Under the pieces are notes generated by a model, which saw nothing but the letters and a program-made list of their open reading frames with translations, was not told where the DNA came from and searched no databases. Of a stretch of 64,000 nt of DNA, positions 37,186 to 47,582 are shown piece after piece. This DNA is from Macrostomum hystrix (Eukaryota > Platyhelminthes > Macrostomidae). Made by a program: the position numbers and the translations under genes. Positions within the stretch are counted from its first letter, which is position 1; each line of letters starts with the position of its first letter. The stretch spans positions 1,860,001 to 1,924,000 of the forward strand of contig CATNEN010000005.1 of NCBI GenBank assembly GCA_950097015.1, read 5' to 3'.

Positions 37186-37374
37186 TTTGTATAGAAAATT
37201 AAGTATAAGAACGAATAGAAACGTTGAAATTGTTAATAGAACTCACGACATTATTCCGTTGTTTGTTCTTGAACTTAATCTTTTCTGCGAATCTGCAAAT
37301 TAAATTTATGGTAAGATTAACAATGTTGATTTCGTTAAAAAAACATCAAACTAATTTTCAAATACGACCGTAGC

Positions 37375-37456
37375 TCAGTAACGGAATGAGAATCATTAAT
37401 AGGTATTGATCACATTCTTAATGACCAATCATTTGGGGAAAGAAGTTTGTCATCAG
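37375..37456 (-). ncRNA. Box C/D snoRNA copy 2 (snR190-like)
   Basis: Box C CTGATGA and box D CTGA. Guide CTTCTTTCCCCAA with D' ATGA. The segment before box D is TTCTCATTCCGTTA. Confidence 0.87.
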
Positions 37457-37659
37457 TAGCTTAAAGTACTAGATATAAGACTGTTTCAATAACTTTATTC
37501 TTCACTTAAATGTGCTATCGCTTACCTGAAGACAGTGGGCCCTTTCTGCACTATCAGGATAGTGGGATCCTGCAATAAAATTAGTTTATTAGGAAATGTT
37601 GCGTCTGATTAATATAATCTTAATATAAAGCACGTGAATATGTAAAGCCAGGAAAAATT

Positions 37660-37738
37660 TCAGCAACGGATTAAGAATCACAAAACATGATCACATTCTT
37701 TTATGATCAATCATTTGGGGAAAGAAGATTGTCATCAC
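37660..37738 (-). ncRNA. Box C/D snoRNA copy 3 (snR190-like)
   Basis: Box C GTGATGA and box D CTGA. Guide TCTTCTTTCCCCAA with D' ATGA. The segment before box D is TTCTTAATCCGTTG. Confidence 0.88.
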
Positions 37739-37912
37739 TATTCCAGGCGATTAAAAAAAATTGCCAGCACAGATTACTTACCAGTAGTGCGTCTTGTATC
37801 AGTTAAGCCGTTTTAGCCAGTGAAGCCTAAAAAGTTATCGGTTTTTTGTTTTTAAATAATTTTACGTAACAAGGCCGGCAATTTTTATGATGACGACGAG
37901 AAGCTCAATACA

Positions 37913-37993
37913 TCAGAAACGGAATGACTATCATAAAAGTTATGACCATTTTTCACTAATGGACATCAATTGGGGAAAGAAGTTTGTCATCAT
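37913..37993 (-). ncRNA. Box C/D snoRNA copy 4 (snR190-like)
   Basis: Box C ATGATGA and box D CTGA. Guide CTTCTTTCCCCAA with D' TTGA. The segment before box D is ATAGTCATTCCGTTT, shared with copies 6 and 7. Confidence 0.88.
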
Positions 37994-38212
37994 CCAAAAG
38001 AAAAAAGTATTTTTTTACTTAAAATGTATAACTGAATAAAAAATAAACGTCAGAATATACTCTTACCTTAAAGATATTATTGGTGAAGACAACTTGTTCA
38101 TGCTCTTCTGCTCCATTGGGGATTCTGAGGGTCACAGAAAACTATGAACAGTTGGCACTGATTGGTAAAAATTATATTAAGAAGTTGAACAATCTAAAGA
38201 TTTAGGTTTAGC

Positions 38213-38290
38213 TCAGCAACGGAATAAAAATCACAAACTATGATTACATTCAGTGTAACCAATCATTTGGGGAAAGAAGTTTGTCATCAT
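38213..38290 (-). ncRNA. Box C/D snoRNA copy 5 (snR190-like)
   Basis: Box C ATGATGA and box D CTGA. Guide CTTCTTTCCCCAA with D' ATGA. Flanks GTTTA and TAAAC can form the terminal stem. The segment before box D is TTTTTATTCCGTTG. It shares its intron with the 150-bp foldback at 38525-38674. Confidence 0.9.
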
Positions 38291-38524
38291 TAAACTATCA
38301 ATATAATTAACAGTAGAAAGAAAACGATATTTCCTCCCTAATAGAAGACCACGGGTATTTCAATTACCCACTACCTACTCCACGATAACTCCCTAAGCCA
38401 ATGTCTGATTTTCGTGTAAGTCCACCAAGAAGATGGACTGGACACCACCATATCAACTTTCAAATCCGTCAGACGCTAGGCGAATCAAAACTCGATTAAT
38501 TAATATCAGTCCATCTGCCGTAGG

Positions 38525-38674
38525 AACCTTTTTTCTCAGCAACCCAGTCACCAGGGTCCCCATCATCAGGGCTCAGTGTCAAGCAGCCGTCATTGAAGTG
38601 CCGATAGGTCGCCGCCGATGCTCCAGACGCTGATGATGGGACCCTGGTGACTGGGTTGCTGAGAACAAAGGTTA
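38525..38674. repeat. Foldback element, two 45-base arms, 60-base loop
   Basis: Arm 38525-38569 and arm 38630-38674 are reverse complements except one extra C and about one mismatch (core CAACCCAGTCACCAGGGTCC). The loop is GC-rich. It lies in intron 4 of the snoRNA host. The most likely explanation is a MITE/foldback insertion. A structured RNA such as a miRNA-like hairpin is less likely because the stem is too perfect and too long. Confidence 0.9.
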
Positions 38675-38973
38675 CTGAGACTTGTTGACATAGTTTGTGG
38701 AGTCGACGAGGTTCCATGTTGAAATATTGTGAGAAGAAAAACATATGCCTACATTGGTGGTCTTTGCCATTTGAAATATCCGTGTCTTTTTACTGTTAAT
38801 CCAATTGGTCTTAAAACACAACACAAACTACTTACCAGATAGTAGTGTTAAGTATAGTGGCTTATGCCATATACTCTTTAGAAGCCAAGCGAAACTAAAA
38901 AGCAGATAAATAATTCATATTTGAAAGAGCTCTTATGGTAAACTGGTCAAATATGTACACCGCACAGTTTATG

Positions 38974-39055
38974 TCAGAAACGGAATGACTATCATAATAG
39001 TAGTGACCATTTTTACATTAATGACCATCAATTGGGGAAAGAAGTTTGTCATCAT
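38974..39055 (-). ncRNA. Box C/D snoRNA copy 6 (snR190-like)
   Basis: Box C ATGATGA and box D CTGA. Guide CTTCTTTCCCCAA with D' TTGA. The segment before box D is ATAGTCATTCCGTTT, the same as copy 4. Confidence 0.88.
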
Positions 39056-39254
39056 TAGACTGATCGGAAAATATAAATTGACACAATAGATAGTACTCAC
39101 TGGAAACTAGCAATGCAAATCGTTTTATATACTCGTAGTTGTAGTTCATTTTAGCAACCGATTTTTAACCTAAAATGGCAAATAACATCATATTAAATTG
39201 CAGCAGTCACACAAGACAAAAATATTATCGTAAAAAGGAGCACTAATTTTTATG

Positions 39255-39337
39255 TCAGAAACGGAATAACTATCATAAAAGTACCGATCATATTTCACTA
39301 AATGATCGATCAATTGGGGAAAGAAGTTTGTCATCAA
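39255..39337 (-). ncRNA. Box C/D snoRNA copy 7 (snR190-like)
   Basis: Box C TTGATGA and box D CTGA. Guide CTTCTTTCCCCAA with D' TTGA. The segment before box D is ATAGTTATTCCGTTT. Confidence 0.87.
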
Positions 39338-39544
39338 GCAATAAAGGCAGCTCATCTAAAGGATAACGAGATGAAGATTCGTATTTTGTATAGCTAGCTA
39401 GTATACTTACCAATATAATTAATAGTACACTTCAGTTTGGATCACATAACAACAGGACTCTAAAATGAGAATGCGTAAAAAATATAAGCAAAAATTATTT
39501 AATATTTGCCAGCATTTTCTAACGCAAATATGCAAATATGCTGA

Positions 39545-39636
39545 TCAGGAACGGAATGTTCAATCATAACAATTTATGGACTAGTACTTTAACATAGTCA
39601 ATAAGTTTTCATATGGGGAAAGAAGATTTTCATCAT
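39545..39636 (-). ncRNA. Box C/D snoRNA copy 8, most diverged
   Basis: Box C ATGATGA and box D CTGA. Guide TCTTCTTTCCCCAT with D' ATGA. It is longer (92 bases) because of a bigger middle segment. The segment before box D is TTGAACATTCCGTTC. Confidence 0.85.
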
Positions 39637-39912
39637 AAGCGTTGTCAGTTTAATAATCTAGTGTTACGGTGCAGATAAGGTGATTTAGAAAGGCTTACCT
39701 TGTAAGAAGATTCGCTGACACAAGCTGAAAGATTGATAACACTTGAATGATTTACAAGCAGACTAACTAAATGTACCCTATAAGACCTTAAATCAAGACT
39801 CTTTGCTGAAAAAAGAAATAAAAAAGCAAACACCAACTGTTCTTTGTCCAAGGCGCAAAAGAGTGCAATTTCTTTCGCTTAGAGAAGCAGCACAGTCCCA
39901 CTAAAACTAGAA

Positions 39913-39918
39913 TTTATT
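39913..39918 (-). terminator. Polyadenylation signal AATAAA of FAU
   Basis: AATAAA on the minus strand about 57 bases after the FAU stop. This suggests FAU can end before the snoRNA host begins. Confidence 0.6.
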
Positions 39919-39974
39919 TTTGCAGTTAAACTGAGACGGCTCCTAAACATTTTAAAAAAATCCGTTATTCATCA

Positions 39975-40459
39975 TTAGGAGTTGGCGTTGGGTCCACGAC
40001 GCCTGCCGCCTGGCAAGTTAACGGTGGCCACAAAGCGCTTGTTATACTGATTACGACGCTTAGCCCTACCAGTCTTACTCTTGCGCTTCTCCTGTTTGGC
40101 CACTTTAGGCGTCTGGCCGCGCACTTTACCGGCGCGAGCCAAGGAGCCGTGTACTTTACCGCCGGGCAGTAGAGGAAGCACCTGAAGTTTTAGACAATTT
40201 ATAGATAAAATGCATTATTTTACTACTGATACTAGTAGTGTAAATGAATCTAACAGACCTGAAGCAAATCACAGCCGCTAGTTGCTAGGGACTCTTCATC
40301 TAGCAGGGCTGCACCAGATGAACCGAACACGCCCAATTGCAGAGGCGACAAGCCGCACTGGCTAGCGGCCCAGATTTTGAGTTCGGCCACAGACGAAACC
40401 TGATTAGTGACCTCAGCGTTGGTGACGCCATTTGGCAAAGTGACAATAACCGGTGCCAT
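39975..40459 (-). CDS. FAU: FUBI ubiquitin-like / ribosomal protein eS30 fusion
   Basis: Exons (minus) 40459-40259 and 40181-39975 (CAG|GTCTGT to AACTTCAG), phase 0, 135 residues. The first 75 residues are a diverged ubiquitin-like domain ending in the processing site LLPGG. The remaining 60 are eS30: [20 protein letters not shown], then a basic run and the invariant C-terminus GPNANS. Cleavage after GG frees eS30 for the small ribosomal subunit. Human FAU is 133 residues, so length agrees. The intron lies just before the domain boundary. FUBI is much less conserved than eS30 (for example [20 protein letters not shown]), as is usual. The snoRNA host follows within about 110 bases on the same strand. 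Confidence 0.97.
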
Positions 40460-43432
40460 GATTGGTTAGTTAGGCTAGTGTTAGCTTTTGCTTGTAGAAA
40501 TATAGATGTAGTTGCGGTACTGCCTGCTGCTAACAGATGTCTGGGGCTGCTAAAGATTGAAGAGATGTGAAATAATTTGTGATTTTTCTGATTTATATAC
40601 ACAATAACTTTCTTCTTATTACACCAAAACATGGAGTTTCGAGTTAGTTTAGTTTGTTACCCAACTGTACTAACCCTTCCTAGATTCCATCTTTATACCT
40701 TGAATAAAAGCCAATTGTATTGTTATTAAGTACTTAAAAAACAAATGGGCTGTTTAGGCATTGTCACTAAAATTTACACTGCTACATCAATACTTCTCTA
40801 ACAAAATATCTAGCATTAAAAAATGACCTTTCTGTTTCTTTATATTTCTGTAAACATTGTGTACTATACTAGTTAGTTCATTTTGCTCTATGAAGTATAC
40901 AATTGTCTCTCGCACAAGGTCCTTCAGCTTGTTTCCATGGCAAGGGCACATAAAATTGGGTCATAGCTGTGAAGAGAAGCAGAATGTCATTCCTAGTAAT
41001 GGCTTTGATAGTCATGATGAACAAGCAGCCAAGTCATCCCTCATTGGTTGGCAGTTTCATGAGCAGAATGAAAGAAGAACCAGGCAACTGAGAATAGATC
41101 AGCTGGAAGAGGAAGAAGAAACCACGAGACTATACCAAAGGATAACTTCCACTTGTTTAACTGGTGTTACCTATGTGGCACACCCAGGACATAAACAGAA
41201 CCAAGAAATAAAACTAGCAAAGAACAGAAGGACAAAAGACTGCTCATAGAATAAGTGAATATTTCTGACAATAATTTGGAAAAATGTAACTAAATCTGCA
41301 AATAATAGTATAAGAATGTATTATGTTATTTTATTAATACATATTGCATAAAAAGACAATAAAAATAAGGAGCCTGATTGGGAAATAAAAATATATTACA
41401 AGAAACACACACACAAATGTGCAATATAAGTGAGCAATTGAGTGAGAAAGAATAATAATAAAAAAGGTATCTTGAGAAAGAACTGAGAATATGAGTTTTT
41501 AGAAGCTACGTATGTATACTTAACTAGCTAGCCAGGTCTGACTTAGCTACTGAATGCAAGGAAGTAATAAGTGGAATGTCAAATGTGCTGGCTAGTCAGA
41601 TTAAGGGCTCAAACCAGAAAAACATTTGCAAAGGTATAAAGAAAAAAGGGAAAGATATGATCAAAAGTGGAGATGATAAATTTTTTAGTCTGTTCCTGAG
41701 ATCTAGATTACTCAAATCTAAGAAAAGAATAGAATAATATTTGAGAAGAATCACTATTGTGAATTTTGATTGTGAAAGCTATTTTTTTCATTTCTTACAA
41801 GGAATTAGCTATTTAACACATCAGTTTACCTAAGAATTTCCTAAGAATAATAAAAAGAAATTGAAGGAGAAAGAGTACAAGAAAAAGTTAATTGTGCATA
41901 GGAATAATATTCTCTAATACCTGTTTCAAACACACAAAAGAAATTGCAATCAGCAGAAGAAACAAGAAAAGGAAGTCACAAATCTAGCCACATCACATAG
42001 TCAACAATTAAAAGAGGCCAGGCCACCATAAATTAAAATTAACAGAATGTACTATCATCAATGAAAAAGATGAATCTGAAGAAGACAGAATCTGATAGAG
42101 AGCTAACGTGCCAAATGAAGAATCCAAAGATGAAATATATGTAGAACAAGAAACATTCCCTGACTGACAATGAGGCAAGAATAATTGAATAAGTTAGAAC
42201 AGCCGAACAGGTAAAGGCAAACAATGAAATGGACAAGACCAAAGAAATAAACACGATTGACTGAGAGAGTAAACACCCAGGAAATAAACACACAAAAAGG
42301 AGAGAAATGTACAGGCAAAAGGAGCCCATGGCTATAATCTGAGACCACAAAGTGGCAAGGCCAAAAAATGAACAGTGGAGAGCCTACCCTAGGCCTAGGA
42401 AGAATAGTGTTACCTAATGCCCAGCCAGTTACTAATGGCTTTGTGCCTTGTGAGCGCTATAGGTGATATCTACCCTAATGATTTGGATAGGCCCTAACAA
42501 TGGAGAACAGTGGTAGGCCTAGCCTAGGCCCTAGTTGACTCTGATTGGCATTTAAATCAATGTTATTTAACTAAAATATGTTTGGGTCACTTATTACTTA
42601 AAACAAAAACATACAAATACTAAATAGTGGCATATTCTTCAACAAACCAATATCTGCCGCACAAGTTTCTACTTTGCTGGCTTTGCTATTGTCCCATTGA
42701 TTTAAGGGCATTGACTGATTGACTTAAGCGTTTATTGGTTGTGGCTGCAGGAGTAAAAAAGTTCCTTGTTTCTTGTTTTATTAAATAAATAAAAAATACC
42801 TTCCAGTCAAGAAATATTAGAGACAAAGAAACTGTCCCGGCGGCCATAAAGCGGCCAGACAACTATTAGGTGAGTGGCATGAGGAACGAGAGACATGCAA
42901 CCTGACACAAAAAGGAAATTAAAAGTTTAAGAAGATAAAGCCAGAAATTACACGCGCAAATTTTAAACAAGTAAGTATTATTAGACAAATTCAATTGCTA
43001 GAAATACAATTTTTATTAATAACTATCTATAACACAATTGCTATAACGCATTATATAATTTATTAATAAAAAAAATAAATCAAAAAACTATTTGTTTATT
43101 TACAATAAGACACGGCTTTGGCAAAGTTTAAAATTGTCGTAAACTGTGATTGCGACAATATTTGGGATTACGCCTTTAACTTTAGAAAAAGTTTATAAAG
43201 TTTATCACACAAGCCCTTTTACTTTAAAACCATGCTACTTAACTACTTCACTGAACTTTACAGCCACAGTGTTTTTTTAGTTGGTTCCTATCTAATTTAC
43301 CAATATTCCAATACATGTTAATTTTAATAGCTTTTATATACTACAGATAAATATTCTACAATTAAAATAATAAACAGAGGTGTATTATAGCTATAAGCAT
43401 TATGGAGCTGTGCCTGTGGTTAATGTTTAGAG
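40460..43432. other. Long stretch without a recognised gene
   Basis: The FAU promoter and 5' UTR should lie at 40460-40650. There is a pyrimidine tract and TTTAG acceptor-like site at about 40550 that could end a 5' UTR intron. A 120-codon + strand ORF (40890-41249) with a Glu-rich middle has no recognisable domain. From 41250 to 42360 the + strand is strongly purine-rich. 42380-42540 is rich in GGCCTAG and CCTAGGC motifs. Nothing else identified. Confidence 0.35.
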
Positions 43433-43467
43433 CGTCGGACTCACAATTTGAAGTTGTGAGTCCGACG
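43433..43467. repeat. Perfect 14-bp inverted repeat, 7-base loop
   Basis: CGTCGGACTCACAA at 43433-43446 faces TTGTGAGTCCGACG at 43454-43467. It directly follows GTGGTTAATGTTTAGAG, an A-box-like motif. It may be a SINE-head variant in which an anticodon-like arm has become a perfect hairpin. Confidence 0.9.
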
Positions 43468-43581
43468 AATTGTGGAATCAGATTTACTCGTTTCCACAAT
43501 TTCTGTCACACTCAGCTCTACTTTCTGTTCACCCATACAGCTGTTAAAATATGGATGATCGTGCGGCTGACGTAACTGGTC

Positions 43582-43719
43582 ATGAGGTTGGCGTCCCCCT
43601 ATGCAATTCCAGGGATTTCCAGGGAACAGCTGTACGAAGCCTACAGAGATGCACCGCACAAGGCGATCAAGGCGATGACTCATCGATCAAGTGTCCCGTA
43701 CGCTGCGCGTCACTGCTAA
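43582..43719 (+). CDS. Possible 45-codon ORF, unrecognised
   Basis: ATG at 43582 to TAA at 43719. The middle reads REQLYEAYRDAPHKAIKAMT, which has the composition of an amphipathic helix and not of random sequence. It could be an exon fragment, since CTATGCAATTCCAG and TTTCCAG in front are acceptor-like, or a remnant of a mobile-element protein. No partner exon was found. Confidence 0.25.
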   Translation: MRLASPYAIPGISREQLYEAYRDAPHKAIKAMTHRSSVPYAARHC

Positions 43720-44417
43720 TGATGCTAATCATTCTAACATACTAATCACAACAAGTCACGCGTCATGTGCTAATCGCAAGCTGCGGCTTCGCTGTCGGCT
43801 ACACGTCTGAGCCAATGTGGTCAGGTTGAAACATTGAATTAACTATAAGTTTGTTCGCTTATAATTAAATCATGACGTTAAATATTTCTGTCAACAAATC
43901 GCGCACATCATCAGTGTTGTCTGAATTTAAAGTACGCCCCCCGGCCTTTTGCTGGAAAAATGACAAGAATTACTGCATATCATATTGTTTGGCGCGCGAA
44001 GCATTTGAATAGTATGAAAAATCACGCGCCGTCGATTATTAACTAACGTGTCTTGAATCGCGTGCACTTTAACCATTACATGCATCGATCGCAAGTCTCG
44101 ACAAAAGTTTTCAAACATGCGATCATGTCCGAATCGACATTAAAAATGGTAATTACGAGCGAATTCTCGAGAGTGAATTTAACTGACGTAAACCTATAGC
44201 CTCATGCCATCCTCACGATATTTGAAAACAGCGTGCGATGGCTGCGATACTGACCAAAATTAAGCGTCAGTGTGAAACTAATGGAAACTTCAGCTGAAAT
44301 TTGTGAGCATTGCAAATGTTTTTTGTATAGCTGAACGCGCGAGATGCTTTTAGGCCCATTTAATTTAAAATAACTGTGAGTTTTTATATCATATATAGTG
44401 CAAACATCTCATGACCA
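43720..44417. other. Spacer without recognised genes
   Basis: AT-rich; nothing identified. Confidence 0.3.
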
Positions 44418-45371
44418 TCAGGCATGCAGTGCAAATAAAGTCGATAAAAAACGTTTCAGAAACAGGCAACTACATTGTAGTAAAATCATCTCAAATTCCA
44501 TCAGTGAATATTGGATGTTTAAATAGATGATGCAGTTGATGTGGACTGCAAACTCCTCAGTTTGTAGAGCTGCAGGTGGCTTAAAGTACAGTCCGTTAGG
44601 ATTACGACCTAGCTCGGTGGCAGGCTGAGTATCACCAGGCAATTTTGAACTTGACTGCGCAGCTACCTAAAACGGTGTCAAAGTCGGCGTCAGTTGGGCT
44701 GAACACAACAGTTTCATTTGAACGCGAACAGCTCGACCGAACGGCCAGGTGGGCGGGTGTAAGTCGCGAAGACTTATCAGAGAAAGAGACATTTTGTCTT
44801 TTTTAACGCAAGTAGGTTAACTCAAGGACCACAAGGAGTAGAAGGACGGGAAACTAAGTTTCTTAGAAAAAACCGAAGGCTGGTTTTCACGAAAAAATAC
44901 ACTTCGGAGATAGGACATTTCACATTTTTCCGATTTAAATGGTCACAGCTTTTGGTCGGAAGCAGATAAAAAGCTACTGTTTTGATATAACTTGCCTAAC
45001 ATGTTGCTATACACCGAATGTTATAAAGTTTTACTCATAAAAACTTTGTAAATTAGTACGAAGCCTGCACGAGAGCGGTTTAGTGTTGTGCCGGCCAAGC
45101 GCTCGTCCTTTTATTTCGGTCAACCGGGTGCACGGGTGCAGCTATCGATTGGCCGCAGCCCTGCACCCACAGATGTACATATCGTCAGTAACTGGTCAGG
45201 AAGGAGTTGCTCGTGTTTGCTGCATAGCCCGAGGTCTGCAGCCTCAAACTGATCGAGCTCGCGCGTTCTCCCTTCAGACCAACTCGAGGATCGTGAACTT
45301 CTGTAAACTGCTCCGACAATTGTGAGCTGCAGGCAATTCACACCAAATTGTGTGAAAAAATTTGCGAGCAT
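44418..45371 (-). pseudogene. Degenerate third fibrinogen-related gene copy
   Basis: On the minus strand 45371-45120 retains the first-exon pattern of its neighbours (SSSWSEGRTRE, then a diverged KHEQLLPDQLL for KHLLTDQLL). Near 44735 a TWP.GRA-like segment and at 44642-44470 NPNGLYFKPPAALQTEEFA match the end of the fibrinogen domain in the two intact copies. The central fibrinogen exons and the short Cys exon were not found and frames do not connect. The order of pieces matches the paralogues, so it is a decayed tandem duplicate. Confidence 0.75.
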
Positions 45372-45978
45372 TGTGACAATATTATATTTAATCCCTCTTT
45401 AATCCCTCCCTCTTATCCCTTTTACTCTTTTTTTACTTTTTTTACTCTTTTATCCCATAATACAATATTTGATATGTATATCGACATGCAGACAAAGCGT
45501 CAGCTAGTTAGTTAATCGATCCTTTTAACTTAAACGGACATGCATTTGATGGGGACAATTCACAATTGAAAGCATAAATTTGTGAGCCATGCAAATAAAA
45601 AACAGAAAGAATTTCATCCTGCGCTCTACAGAAAAGCTTACCTCGCTAATGCATGCAATGTGCAAAAGTTCCTGGTGAAGGTTCGAAATTTGGAAATGTA
45701 ATATGTAATCTTGCAAGCTTATTAACAAAAAGGGACTAATGAAATACTAAATATCGAGCATTTGAACTGCTCTTGCATTCGACATTCGACGATTAGTTTT
45801 AATTGCTGTTATAGCTTCAACAGAGGTTGGACTCTCGTTTTTGTAAACAAAAGCCTTTGTTTTTTAACGTTTTTAACTTATTTAAGGTTTTCGATTTACA
45901 CGTCGTTTTCAGTGACACTTAGGGTAGCTGTATCGTTGAGTAGTTTGGCATGATATAGAGATGCAATATAAAATCTCC
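45372..45978. other. Spacer between fibrinogen-related copies
   Basis: AT-rich sequence with a pyrimidine-rich patch at 45390-45450 (short TTTTACTC repeats). No gene seen. Confidence 0.3.
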
Positions 45979-47582
45979 TCATAAAATCATCATCTCGGCC
46001 TCCTTCAAAGAGTAGCTAGAACCAAACGGGTATTTCCAAACGACGCCATTGGGATTCGGTGTGTCCAGTGCAGCTGGCAGGTTGTAGTACAGACCGTTTA
46101 AGAAGCTCATGTAGCATTTGGTGAACCACCAGCCACCTTTGAAGTATTTGCTGCAGTCGCTGCTTGCACTGCCATCGTTGTCAGAATCCGTGGCGCTGAA
46201 CATTGCCGCGTTGTGCGAACCCAGTCCGTCATGCAGTGATGGATGGCTACCATGGAAACCAGAGACATTCAAGCGAAATTTATTGGCTTCATTGGCGACG
46301 AAGAAGCTGGAGTAGTTTGCCCAGAACTCCGTGTCATTCCACAGCCTCATTCGAATGCCAAGGACTCGACCAGAGGGCCAAGTGAGGGAGTGGATGTTTT
46401 GAAGACCTGTTGAATATGACGAAGACAGACAGATGGTATGAAATGTGGACTTTATAAATGCAAACATAAATACCTACCGATCCAGTGGTTGGTGTGGGGT
46501 CCTTCTCCGAAGCCAACTGCGTACTGGCTCCAGTTGCGATAGAAGCTTGTGGAATTGTCCACGCGACGTTGGATGCTGGTCCAGCAGCCACTGACTGACG
46601 TTACAAAGACCTATGGTGACATGGCCAACTAAAACCTTGCAAAGCTTGTTTTTATCTTGTTTTTATCTTGTTTTTATCTAGCTTTAAGAAGTAATAGCCA
46701 GAATGCTCACTTCTCAGGTACATTGCCACTTACCCGAGTGCAGCAAGGAGACTGATTAGTGCGGGTTGACAGTCTGCGACAGACAGCACCATTTCGACTA
46801 GCTGGAACGTGTTATTGTTAGTTGGTTATTAAGTTTTTGTTTTTTTTGTTGGTTGGTTGGTTGGTTGGTTAGTTGGTTGGTTAGTTGGTTGGTTGGTTGG
46901 TTGGTTGGTTGGTTGGTTGGTTGGTTAGTTGGTTGGTTGGTTGGTTGGTTGGTTGGTTAGTTGGTTGGTTGGTTGGTTTGTTGGTTGGTTGGTTGGTTGG
47001 TTGGTTAGTTGGTTGGTTGGTTGGTTGGTTGGTTGGTTGGTTGGTTAGTTGGTTGGTTGGTTGGTTGGTTGGTTGGTTAGTTGGTTGGTTGGTTGGTTGG
47101 TTGGTTGGTTGGTTGGTTGGTTGGTTGGTTGGTTGGTTGGTTGGTTGGTTGGTTGGTTGGTTGGTTGGTTGGTTGGTTGGTTAGTTGGTTGCTTAGTTGG
47201 TTGGTTGGTTGGTTAGTTGGTTGGTTGGTTGGTTGGTTGGTTGGTTAGTTGGTTGGTTGGTTGGCTGGTTGGTTGGTTGGTTGGTTGGTTGGTTGGTTGG
47301 TTGGTTGGTTGGTTTCCTATACATATTCCTTCACTCACCCACGATGCATTGCGGCCTCTCAGCTGAGTCACCAGCGATGAAGACCAGCAGCTGGTCGGTG
47401 AGCAGGTGCTTGGCAGCCAGCACAGCACACTCCAGCTGAGCTTCAAACGGGTCTGTTCGAGACAGTCTGAATTGTCGGACACGAAGACCACCATGCCAGC
47501 TGCTGCTGTGGACCTCGTACAGGTCAATTTTGAATGCGTCGATTGAAAATAGGAAAACGAGCTGAAGAAAGAGCTCGCGCAT
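45979..47582 (-). CDS. Fibrinogen-related protein with PAN-like N-terminal region, copy 2
   Basis: Exons (minus): 47582-47339, 46801-46734, 46610-46478, 46406-45979, totalling 873 bases and 290 residues. Phases 1, 0 and 1 and GT/AG sites are identical to the sister gene at 48108. A hydrophobic signal peptide ([17 protein letters not shown]) comes first. A roughly 90-residue region follows with [28 protein letters not shown] and paired CC. Its ECA...C.. layout suggests a PAN/apple-like fold. The shortened fibrinogen C-terminal domain then has [41 protein letters not shown]-type calcium-site region and GGWWFTKCY. The usual first part of the domain is missing or replaced. Secreted, lectin-like binding is expected from the family. 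Intron 1 contains the (TTGG)n array. Confidence 0.9.
46848..47314. repeat. (TTGG)n microsatellite, about 465 bp
   Basis: A run of GGTT/TTGG with scattered TTAG units, in intron 1 of the middle fibrinogen-related gene. On the gene's sense strand it reads (AACC)n. The acceptor of exon 2 lies about 45 bases beyond its end. Confidence 0.97.

Larger units (their letters stand above)
36940..39863 (-). ncRNA. Non-coding snoRNA host gene, 9 exons, 8 intronic C/D snoRNAs
   Basis: Minus-strand exons inferred from GT/AG sites: about 39863-39699, 39459-39411, 39169-39101, 38894-38836, 38124-38067, 37826-37782, 37569-37526, 37292-37247, and 37012 to about 36940. Middle exons are only 44-69 bases and share no open frame. 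Donors are strong (AG|GTAAGC, TG|GTAAGT, AG|GTAAGA) and acceptors are T-rich plus AG. Each of the eight introns holds one box C/D snoRNA, with box D 79-93 bases before the 3' splice site. This spacing is seen for intron-encoded snoRNAs in animals. The design matches GAS5/UHG/ZFAS1-type hosts. A CTCTTTTGCGCC pyrimidine start at 39863 could be a 5'TOP site. A possible extra intron ends at TTTCTTTTTTCAG near 39808. ATTAAA at about 36941 is a candidate 3' end. It may instead continue from FAU as one transcript. Confidence 0.8.

Noticed and set aside
38433-38744. ORFs on both strands across the foldback at 38525-38674
   Set aside because: Openness comes from the inverted repeat and both strands give related peptides; no gene features.
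40890-41249. 120-codon + strand ORF with Glu-rich centre
   Set aside because: Lies in purine-rich sequence, with no domain, no splice partners and no supporting signal. Kept only as a note.
42039-42350. 103-codon minus ORF with many Phe/Ser/Leu
   Set aside because: Complement of a purine-rich + strand; composition-driven hydrophobicity, no known motif.
46885-47439. ORFs of (GWLV)n and (NQPT)n type
   Set aside because: Translation of the intronic (TTGG)n microsatellite.
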